Part shown: positions 1 through 5,463 of the stretch, piece by piece
Position numbering within the stretch: position 1 is the first letter of the stretch
How the letters are laid out: each line of letters begins with the position of its first letter
Origin: Microcaldota archaeon
GTDB lineage: Archaea > Iainarchaeota > Iainarchaeia > JAADDC01
DNA: 5,969 nt
Assembly: GCA_027074515.1 (NCBI GenBank)
Contig: JALTCQ010000107.1
Coordinates: forward strand, 1-5,969
Direction: 5' to 3'
The notes under the pieces: generated by a model
What the model was told of the DNA's origin: nothing
What the model saw: the letters and a program-made list of their open reading frames with translations, nothing else
The model's database searches: none
Position numbers and translations under genes: made by a program

Positions 1-350
1 TCCTTTGGAAGGACGTTGCGCCGTCCTATGAATCGGATCCTTGCGTTGTATTTGTTTCCATCAAGGATCTCCCGCGCCTCTTTTCTGAACAGGTTGAATA
101 GAAAGGATAGCTCTTGTTTTGATCTGTGCATCACGTTTTCGAGCGAGAGCGTGTATATGTACACGTGTCTCGTTTCGGTTTTTTCCTTCACGTATTTCAG
201 GAAGCGCTGGATCGTTTCAACACCCTTGAGGTACCCGTTCCTGAGGGACAGATCGTGGGCCCTCGCGTATCGTCTGTTACCATCGGGAATGACTCCTATT
301 GCTCTGGCCTCGCGCACAGAGTATATTTTCCATCTACCGTTATAAAACAC
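1..350 (-). CDS. uppS: Polyprenyl (undecaprenyl-type) diphosphate synthase, cis-prenyltransferase; N-terminal part, cut by window edge
   Basis: Cis-prenyltransferases condense isopentenyl diphosphate onto an allylic starter to make the long polyprenyl diphosphate that becomes the membrane glycan carrier (dolichol-type in archaea). Translating the minus strand from a GTG at 350 gives 116 codons with the family signature in order: IGVIPDGNRRYAR at residues 18-30, with the expected catalytic Asp at D23; the NGYLKG segment at 38-43, where bacterial enzymes have GHKAG, so Tyr stands in for His; and TLSLENVMHRS at 67-77, matching the substrate-binding S-x-E-N...R segment. The following helix, QELSFLFNLF, also fits. 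The C-terminal half (including the RxR...E region) lies beyond base 1. An in-frame TAA lies just upstream (about 363), so the only starts are GTG at 350 or GTG at 317. The 317 start would leave just seven residues before the first conserved Ile. No clear Shine-Dalgarno precedes either. The gene is divergent from the pilus-like operon. Family assignment is strong; the exact start is uncertain. Confidence 0.9.
   Translation of the reverse strand, partial: MFYNGRWKIYSVREARAIGVIPDGNRRYARAHDLSLRNGYLKGVETIQRFLKYVKEKTETRHVYIYTLSLENVMHRSKQELSFLFNLFRKEAREILDGNKYNARIRFIGRRNVLPK
340..347. promoter_or_regulatory. Candidate TATA box, nearly palindromic, between divergent genes
   Basis: The plus strand reads TTATAAAA here, close to an archaeal TATA box, and the core TTATAA (340-345) is its own reverse complement. 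On the minus strand the same bases read TTTTATAA. With the usual spacing of about 25 bases from box centre to transcription start, the plus-strand start would fall near 368-371 and the minus-strand start near 318. This agrees with a leaderless or very short-leader start at GTG 368 or ATG 380 for the ATPase, and a leaderless GTG 317 for uppS. No clear purine-rich BRE is visible on either side. Another A/T-rich stretch at 356-365 could serve the minus strand instead. The box is seen; its use is inferred. Confidence 0.4.
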
Positions 351-379
351 ATATGTATTTTTTTACTGTGGATCCACGA

Positions 380-2320
380 ATGCTTCGGGCCGCGCGACGG
401 CTCTTGAAGAAGGCTTCCAAGCTCGCCACAAATTATCCTATTGTGGATAGTCTTCCAGACGAAGCCCCCGCAATCCCATCTACTACTGATCTCGTTCCCG
501 TGGATTCACTTCCTGCCCCCGAACCCGATTCTGCTGAGGACGCCGGTGAGAACGTTCTCTTGCCCTCTGAGCTCGTTCCCGTGGAGCCCCTCCCGCAGCA
601 CACCACGGTTCCAGAGACTCCCTCTTCTGCTCCTGACGTGGAGCCGATCATGGTGATGGACGAGCTTACCGTGGACGACGTCTCCAAGACGCTAGGGGGG
701 GATTACCCTAACGGGGGCAATCTCACGGACGATCTCATGGTGAGTAACACCCCGGTGGCGCTTCACGTCCTTCCAGAGGATCTGCGGGCGGAGGTACCCA
801 CGGAGTGGACACCCCCAGACTTCCGTTCCGTTGACGAGAGGTATCCCCTCATTCCGCCGCACGCCAGCGCGCATATTTACTGGAAGGACGACGAGAGTGC
901 CCTGTTTTACGAGTTGGAAGAGCCCCCCCTCACACGCGAGGAAAAAGAGCTTTTGGATCGCATCCGCAGCCTGATAATCGATCTTATTGACGTGAGCGCC
1001 TACGATATATCCAAGCGCGGCGATCCGAAGGAGTACATGCGCAAGAAGTTCGAGGAGGTGGTGGACGACTACGGCTTTGATCTGACCCCCACGCAGCGCC
1101 AGAAGCTCGCTTACTACATCGTCAGGGACTTCGTGGGGCTTGAGAGGATCGAACCGCTCATGCAGGACCCCAACCTGGAAGATATTTCGTGCATAGGGCC
1201 AGGAACTCCCATATACGTTTACCACCGCCGCTATGGATCAATGAAAACGAACGTGCTCTTTGAATCGGCCGAGGAACTAAACCGCTTCATCGTGAAGCTC
1301 GCTCAGATGTGTGGTCGCCACGTATCCGTTGCAAACCCCCTCCTTGAGGGTGCGCTTCCAGACGGCTCCCGTGTACAGGCAACCTACGCGATCACCAACG
1401 ACATATCTACCCGTGGGAGCACCTTTACCATCAGAAAGTTCACCAAGGATCCCCTTACGATCACCGATCTCATCCACTACGGCACCATTCCACCTCTCTT
1501 CGCAGCGTACCTCTGGCTCGCCATTGAACACCGTCAGTCCATCCTCATCTCCGGTGGCACGGCTACGGGTAAAACGACCTTGCTCAACGCGCTGTCCCTC
1601 TTCATCCCTCCCGAAGCAAAGATCGTTTCCATCGAGGACACTCCGGAGCTGAGGCTGCCTCACGAGCACTGGGTGCAGAAGATTGCAAGGGAGGGAGGAG
1701 ACAAGGGTTCTGGCGCCGTAACGATGTTTGACCTGTTGAAGGCGGCCCTTCGTGAGCGTCCGGATTACATCGTCGTGGGTGAGGTCCGTGGCAAGGAAGC
1801 CTACGTTCTATTCCAGGGTATGGCCACGGGGCACCCCGGTTTAGCCACCATTCACGCAGAGGATATGGATACGCTCGTGGACCGCCTCACCACGCCACCC
1901 ATATCCTTGCCCGCCTCTCTGCTCCACGCGCTGGACATCGTTCTTTTTATGGGGCACGCTCGCATCCGTGGGATTGATGTGCGCCGTCTTCGGGAGATCC
2001 ACGAGGTTGTGACGGTCGATCTGAAGAATGGGCGTCCCGTGACGAACCTTCTTGGTCGCTGGGTGCCCGGAGAAGATAAGTTTGAGTTCAAATCGGACAA
2101 GAGCTATGTGTTGGAGAAGGTGATTCAGTTCAGGGGTGTTTCTGCGGAGAGCGTATGGGGTGAGCTGCGCCGCAGGGCGTTCGTGTTGAAGTGGATGCAT
2201 GATCACAACGTTCGGTATTATAGGGATGTGGGCAGGATCATAGCGCGGTATTACAAGGAGCCAGAGGCGCTTTTGGAGGAGTTGGGCTATGCTGAAGCCG
2301 ATAACGACGCTGGCATATAG
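380..2320 (+). CDS. Type IV pilus / type II secretion ATPase, archaeal PilB/FlaI (GspE) family
   Basis: Hexameric cytoplasmic ATPase that drives assembly of a type IV pilus-like filament or export by a type II-like system, docking on the membrane platform encoded by the next two genes. Counting from ATG 380 (646 residues), residues 25-180 are a Pro/Glu/Asp-rich, probably disordered region. Residues 185-370 form the N-terminal ATPase domain (DPNLEDISCIG at 263-273). The RecA-like core has Walker A SGGTATGKTT at 391-400 (K398), the Asp box IVSIEDTPE at 415-423, Walker B YIVVGEVRG at 463-471 (E468) and the His box GHPGLATIHAED at 484-495. The C-terminal 130 residues follow the archaeal pattern. 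All catalytic motifs are intact. The start is uncertain: ATG 299, ATG 353 and GTG 368 are in frame, but 299 lies well inside uppS, and the TATA-like box at 340-347 points to transcription from about 370. It overlaps the next gene by 32 bases. No archaellum partner genes are seen, so an archaellum role is less likely than a pilus or secretion role. Confidence 0.93.
   Translation: MLRAARRLLKKASKLATNYPIVDSLPDEAPAIPSTTDLVPVDSLPAPEPDSAEDAGENVLLPSELVPVEPLPQHTTVPETPSSAPDVEPIMVMDELTVDDVSKTLGGDYPNGGNLTDDLMVSNTPVALHVLPEDLRAEVPTEWTPPDFRSVDERYPLIPPHASAHIYWKDDESALFYELEEPPLTREEKELLDRIRSLIIDLIDVSAYDISKRGDPKEYMRKKFEEVVDDYGFDLTPTQRQKLAYYIVRDFVGLERIEPLMQDPNLEDISCIGPGTPIYVYHRRYGSMKTNVLFESAEELNRFIVKLAQMCGRHVSVANPLLEGALPDGSRVQATYAITNDISTRGSTFTIRKFTKDPLTITDLIHYGTIPPLFAAYLWLAIEHRQSILISGGTATGKTTLLNALSLFIPPEAKIVSIEDTPELRLPHEHWVQKIAREGGDKGSGAVTMFDLLKAALRERPDYIVVGEVRGKEAYVLFQGMATGHPGLATIHAEDMDTLVDRLTTPPISLPASLLHALDIVLFMGHARIRGIDVRRLREIHEVVTVDLKNGRPVTNLLGRWVPGEDKFEFKSDKSYVLEKVIQFRGVSAESVWGELRRRAFVLKWMHDHNVRYYRDVGRIIARYYKEPEALLEELGYAEADNDAGI
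491..585 (+). repeat. Short imperfect direct repeat in the ATPase linker (units at 491-504 and 572-585)
   Basis: The 14-base word CTCGTTCCCGTGGA occurs at 491-504 and again at 572-585, in the same reading frame. It encodes LVPVDSLP and LVPVEPLP within the acidic, proline-rich N-terminal region of the ATPase. This looks like a duplicated linker module rather than a mobile or regulatory element. Confidence 0.5.
2275..2280 (+). promoter_or_regulatory. Ribosome binding site of the first platform gene
   Basis: GGAGGA lies eight bases before ATG 2289 and inside the last codons of the ATPase gene. It supports that start even though it makes the two genes overlap by 32 bases, and suggests translational coupling. 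Confidence 0.7.
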
Positions 2321-3173
2321 GTACTTTGGCGCATACGTCCACAGGTATCGCCCGCGTCTCCGCCGCCTCGCCGATCGCCTGAAGATAGCCCGTCTTCCCT
2401 ACTCCGTGGAGGAGTACGTTTCTGCGATAATCCTCCTGACGATTCTCGCGTTTTTCACGTCATTTAGCTCCGCGTTCTTCCTCCTTTACAGTGTATATGG
2501 CTATGATGCCGTTGTTTCTGGCGTGCTCTCGCTCTTTGTAAGCATTTCCATCTCCGGCCTTGTGGCCATCGGCCTTATCGGTTACCCCGGTTACCTGATC
2601 GGTCAGAGGCGCAGGGATATAGAGGCGAGGATAACCTACGCGACGACGCATATGGCAACGCTTGCAGGCACGGGGATTCCAGTCATAGCGATTTTCCGCG
2701 CCCTGACGAGGTTCAAGGACTACGGCGAGATCTCCAAGGAGTGTGATTACATCGTCCGCGACGTAGAGCTCTTTGGCAAGGATATTTACACGGCAATTGC
2801 CGACGCGGCGCGCTATTCTCCGTCTAGAGTGTGGGCAGAGCTTCTGTGGGGCATGGTTTCCACGCTGCGTAGCGGTGGTGACCTGCGAGCGTACCTTGCA
2901 GAGCGCGCAAAGGCATACGTGGAGATGCACGAGGAGGAGGAAAAACGAGCTCTGGAGTCGCTCAACGTTGTCACAGAGATCTTCATGGTTCTTTTCATCC
3001 TCGCACCCATCGTTGGCGTGATCATGATCGTGTTCATGAGCATGATGGGCGGCACGGTCATGGGTATCAACGCCCAGGCGTTTCTCTTCCTCTTGGTCTA
3101 TCTCGTGCTCCCTGTTTTGGGCATAGGCTTCGTTGCTATCGCCGAAAGCCAGAAGCCCAAGGAGGTCATATGA
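2289..3173 (+). CDS. Type II secretion F / FlaJ-like pilus platform protein (first of two)
   Basis: Integral membrane protein of the GspF/PilC/FlaJ/TadB class, which forms the inner-membrane platform on which the ATPase turns and pilins are extracted. The 294 residues begin with a basic, cytoplasmic N-terminus (many Arg in 11-31). Membrane helices are likely at about 43-68 and 74-104. A cytoplasmic helical T2SSF domain spans about 105-226, with the typical AGTGIPVIAIFRAL at 126-139 and SGGDLRAYLAERA at 195-207, then a very acidic turn HEEEEKR at 214-220. Two more helices follow at about 228-252 and 262-285, giving a cytoplasmic C-terminus. It is a half-size protein: archaellum FlaJ carries two such halves in one chain, while here the second half is the next gene. 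It starts inside the end of the ATPase gene behind a good GGAGGA, and its TGA overlaps the next start. Family is clear; the particular system it serves is inferred. Confidence 0.88.
   Translation: MLKPITTLAYRYFGAYVHRYRPRLRRLADRLKIARLPYSVEEYVSAIILLTILAFFTSFSSAFFLLYSVYGYDAVVSGVLSLFVSISISGLVAIGLIGYPGYLIGQRRRDIEARITYATTHMATLAGTGIPVIAIFRALTRFKDYGEISKECDYIVRDVELFGKDIYTAIADAARYSPSRVWAELLWGMVSTLRSGGDLRAYLAERAKAYVEMHEEEEKRALESLNVVTEIFMVLFILAPIVGVIMIVFMSMMGGTVMGINAQAFLFLLVYLVLPVLGIGFVAIAESQKPKEVI
3161..3166 (+). promoter_or_regulatory. Ribosome binding site of the second platform gene
   Basis: GGAGGT sits three bases before ATG 3170 and six bases before the adjacent in-frame ATG 3173. The spacing favours 3173, which would give a one-base overlap (TGATG) with the preceding stop codon, a classic stop-restart coupling arrangement. 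Confidence 0.65.
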
Positions 3174-4387
3174 TGGAGATCCGCCTACGCCTGTTCAAGA
3201 GACGCATCGTGCTCGACGAATTTGCACTGATCTTTGCAGCCTCGTTCCTTGCAGCGGTCATCGTTCTCTTCTATGCTCAATACGAGTACGCGGGCACGCC
3301 TTACTTCTACACCTTTGCGTTCTTTGCCCTTGCGCTCTTCCTGATCCCCGTGGGTGGCTACGTCTATTACCGCTACGTTACCGTCACGACGAAGGAATAC
3401 TACTTCCCCCAGTTTCTGAAGGACCTCGCTGATGGCGTTCGCGCAGGGCTACCCTTGCCCCAGGCGGTCCTGAACGTCTCCAAGATCAACTACGGGCCGC
3501 TAACCGAGGACGTTAGAAAACTCGCGGCGTACGTCTCCTGGGGCATCCCCTTTGAGGATGCGATCATTCGCTTTGCCAACAGAACAAAGAGCAAAATGAT
3601 CCAATCCTCCGTTCAGCTCATCCTGGAGGCCTATCGTGCGGGGGGCGGCATCGCGGACATTCTGGATACTATGGCGGAGGACGCGGGACATATCCACAGC
3701 CTCCGTGAAGAGCGTAAAACGAAGTTCAGTGGATTCATAAGTACCCTTTACGCCGTTTACATCATCTTCCTGCTCATCACGATCATCCTTGTAAACATCC
3801 TTCTCCCCGAACTCCCTACGCTCCCATCCTTCGGCAGTTCTGGCGGTCTCTTTGGTTCTTCAGGATCTGTGGGCTCTGCTATCCCAGAGGACGTCCTTAA
3901 CTCAATTTTCTTCAACCTTGCTGTGATTGAGGCAGTCTTCTCAGGCATCCTTGCCGGCGTTGCAGGTGAGGGGAGCATCTCCGCGGGCATCAAGCACGCG
4001 CTCATCCTTTCTTTCATCGGTATCGCCATATTTCAGCTCTTCATTCCCGTTCCAAACCCCGTGGACCGCGTATCTCGCGCCATGGTGAAGCTTCCTGTCA
4101 ACGTCACTGCATCAACGGACGTAGGAAGGTTCTTCACGGACGAGAACATCACCGTTGGTCTGGTTCGCGAGTACGTCTCCAACTACATGAAGAGCACGGG
4201 CATCCAGATCTCTGTCAAGCGCGTGGTTCCCCACATCCGCTTCGTGCAAGATCCCCGCTGTGATGCGTGCCTGAAGGGCTACGTGCGCGTTCTTCCCGAC
4301 GCCCTCGTCGTCTATAAACCAACGTACTTAGATTACATGATACGGACGAATCCGGAGGATGAGACGTATGAAATCGTCATCAGGTAG
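3170..4387 (+). CDS. Type II secretion F / FlaJ-like pilus platform protein (second of two) with extra C-terminal domain
   Basis: Second GspF/FlaJ-type membrane platform protein, expected to pair with the preceding gene product under the ATPase. In 405 residues (405 from ATG 3170, 404 from ATG 3173) helices are likely at about 17-36 and 47-68. A cytoplasmic T2SSF domain covers about 75-187 (DGVRAGLPLPQAVLNVSK at 88-105; YRAGGGIADILDTMAED at 155-171). Further helices lie at about 188-212, 243-264 and 274-293. A Gly/Ser-rich loop (218-237) joins the third and fourth helices. After the last helix there are about 110 more residues, not needed for the platform fold, with a CDAC pair (C364, C367) and sequons NVT (311) and NIT (326). 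With three helices after the cytoplasmic domain, this tail is predicted outside the cell. The preceding stop overlaps its start, and its 3' end overlaps the next gene by about 20 bases. Family is clear; the tail's role is unknown. Confidence 0.88.
   Translation: MMEIRLRLFKRRIVLDEFALIFAASFLAAVIVLFYAQYEYAGTPYFYTFAFFALALFLIPVGGYVYYRYVTVTTKEYYFPQFLKDLADGVRAGLPLPQAVLNVSKINYGPLTEDVRKLAAYVSWGIPFEDAIIRFANRTKSKMIQSSVQLILEAYRAGGGIADILDTMAEDAGHIHSLREERKTKFSGFISTLYAVYIIFLLITIILVNILLPELPTLPSFGSSGGLFGSSGSVGSAIPEDVLNSIFFNLAVIEAVFSGILAGVAGEGSISAGIKHALILSFIGIAIFQLFIPVPNPVDRVSRAMVKLPVNVTASTDVGRFFTDENITVGLVREYVSNYMKSTGIQISVKRVVPHIRFVQDPRCDACLKGYVRVLPDALVVYKPTYLDYMIRTNPEDETYEIVIR
4354..4358 (+). promoter_or_regulatory. 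Ribosome binding site deciding the start of the small gene
   Basis: GGAGG ends immediately before ATG 4359 but nine bases before ATG 4368. A ribosome could not use the nearer ATG with this site, so 4368 is the better start. Confidence 0.6.
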
Positions 4388-4835
4388 TGCCTGGAAGCTC
4401 CCACCCCGTATAAAGGTCTACGAGGCGCTCGGGTCCATAGCTGGCGGCAGGGTACGTCAAGTTTCCGAATCGGACTATTCTGTCGTTTCATCGGACGGCA
4501 CGAGGCAGTACCATGTGGTCGTGCGTCCTGACAACCTGCACATCGAGTCTGACGATAACGGGTCGAAATACAGGGGTTATTTGGGGTATCCTGCCATCGC
4601 CGTGCTCATGCTGCGCGGTGTGCTTCCATATGATCCAGAGGTTGCTGAGGAGCTAAGGGGCATCCATTGGAGGCAGCTTAACGAGCGTTTCGGTCGCTAT
4701 GATCTCACGGAGAAATGGGTCCTTGAACACGTGGGAAATCCGAATTCTGTTAAAACATTTGTGGACAAGGTTATGGAGGTTCTGCGATCCAAGCGCTTTT
4801 ACCGCATCGGTGGCGTCCAGCAGACCCTGTTTTGA
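4368..4835 (+). CDS. Unrecognised small soluble protein in the pilus-like operon
   Basis: I do not recognise a named family. From ATG 4368 it has 155 residues; the longer form from 4359 adds only MRR and lacks spacing to the Shine-Dalgarno. No signal peptide or membrane helix is visible. The sequence starts with a basic, Ser-rich stretch, then KVYEALGSIAGGRVRQV, which looks like a helix followed by a strand. A strand-rich section follows (YSVVSSDGTRQYHVVV), then a compact hydrophobic segment (YRGYLGYPAIAVLMLRG), and a helical, charged C-terminal half. It ends in VQQTLF. The well-formed ribosome binding site, the 20-base overlap with the platform gene and the composition like its neighbours support a real gene. 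Position suggests an accessory cytoplasmic factor of the secretion/pilus machine or simply an operon passenger. The gene call is fairly sure; function is unknown. Confidence 0.75.
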   Translation: MKSSSGSAWKLPPRIKVYEALGSIAGGRVRQVSESDYSVVSSDGTRQYHVVVRPDNLHIESDDNGSKYRGYLGYPAIAVLMLRGVLPYDPEVAEELRGIHWRQLNERFGRYDLTEKWVLEHVGNPNSVKTFVDKVMEVLRSKRFYRIGGVQQTLF

Positions 4836-4836
4836 G

Positions 4837-4842
4837 GGAGGT
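4837..4842 (+). promoter_or_regulatory. Ribosome binding site of the HAD gene
   Basis: GGAGGT, part of GAGGGAGGT overlapping the preceding TGA stop, lies three to seven bases before ATG 4846 depending on which part pairs. It supports 4846 over the longer in-frame ATG 4699, which lies deep inside the previous gene. Confidence 0.6.
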
Positions 4843-4845
4843 TCC

Positions 4846-5463
4846 ATGAAGAAGTATGCCTTCGTTGACGTAGATGGGACAATCGTAGCTGGTAATCTCG
4901 GCGTGGCTCTCGGTCGGAGAATAATATTCTGCCGTGATCGGCCCCCTCGGATCCGAAACCTTGCCCGATTCATGACGTACGTTGTCAAGAGCGTGCACAT
5001 CGCTCTTCTCTACCCCTTCTCTTTTCTAATTCCCGTGTACACGTACATACAGGGCGGTGCCACGGATCGCTATCTCGATTTGATCAAGTCTTGGCCTGCC
5101 GACGTTGCAGAGGAAAGAGCAAGGGACGTGGCATACTCCGCGGATATTCCCCCTGCCGCCGTTTCTTTCCTAAAATCGCTTCTGGACAAGGGGTATCACG
5201 TTGTTCTCCTCTCTGCATCCCCCTCTATTGTTTTGAAATACCTCGTCCGACGCCTCGGCTTGCCCCTTGCCTACGTGGGGCTGGATGACGAGCACCCATA
5301 TCCCTTCACCGCACGTGTGAAGGCTGAGATCATTCAGAAGGAGTTTGTGGACGGAGAGCCTGCCATAGTCGTGGGAAACCCAAAGAGGGAACCTTTCTGG
5401 CTGGCAACGGAGCGCGCGATCGTCGTGAAGTCCCCCTTTGAGCTCCAGAAAATCACCATATGA
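4846..5463 (+). CDS. HAD-superfamily (phosphoserine phosphatase-like, subfamily IB type) hydrolase with altered motif IV
   Basis: HAD enzymes cleave phosphate esters through an aspartyl-phosphate intermediate. The 205 residues show motif I FVDVDGT at 6-12 (nucleophile D8, acid/base D10), motif II VLLSAS at 120-125 (S123) and a plausible motif III Lys (K159, in ARVKAEII). Motif IV, normally GDSxxDxxxL, reads GNPKREPFWL at 177-186: the first Asp is Asn and the second is Glu, so Mg binding may be weak or changed. Cap residues about 14-95 include a hydrophobic stretch (about 42-68) that could touch or enter the membrane. The ATG at 4846 follows the upstream stop by ten bases and puts motif I at the usual place near the N-terminus. 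It is the last gene of the operon, and its end overlaps the convergent minus-strand gene by 11 bases. The superfamily is clear; the substrate is unknown, and the protein may be a weak enzyme or a binding protein. Confidence 0.85.
   Translation: MKKYAFVDVDGTIVAGNLGVALGRRIIFCRDRPPRIRNLARFMTYVVKSVHIALLYPFSFLIPVYTYIQGGATDRYLDLIKSWPADVAEERARDVAYSADIPPAAVSFLKSLLDKGYHVVLLSASPSIVLKYLVRRLGLPLAYVGLDDEHPYPFTARVKAEIIQKEFVDGEPAIVVGNPKREPFWLATERAIVVKSPFELQKITI

Noticed and set aside
358..364. T7 run as a terminator
   Set aside because: No plus-strand gene ends just upstream of it, and it lies at or before the start of the ATPase; it is better read as A/T-rich promoter sequence.
299..379. ATPase start at ATG 299 or ATG 353
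   Set aside because: ATG 299 would overlap conserved codons of uppS and precede the TATA-like box. ATG 353 lies too close behind the box to be transcribed from it. The 353 start remains possible if another promoter is used.
16..407. Two overlapping plus-strand open frames at the left end
   Set aside because: Both lie opposite a minus-strand frame with clear cis-prenyltransferase motifs and their translations look random.
692..1225. Minus-strand open frame of 177 codons, and similar ones at 1277-1669 and 1841-2206
   Set aside because: Opposite strand of the ATPase gene, whose frame carries all the conserved motifs; the antisense translations show no recognisable features.
2460..2930. Minus-strand open frame of 156 codons
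   Set aside because: Shadow of the first platform protein, which has clear helices and T2SSF motifs in the plus frame.
4699..4845. N-terminal extension of the HAD protein from ATG 4699
   Set aside because: It lies inside the preceding gene, reads as random sequence and moves motif I away from its usual N-terminal position; ATG 4846 has a ribosome binding site.
350..5462. CATATG hexamer at three gene boundaries (350, 3167, 5457) as a possible shared signal
   Set aside because: The same hexamer also occurs inside genes (2649 and 4627), so the boundary positions are probably chance.
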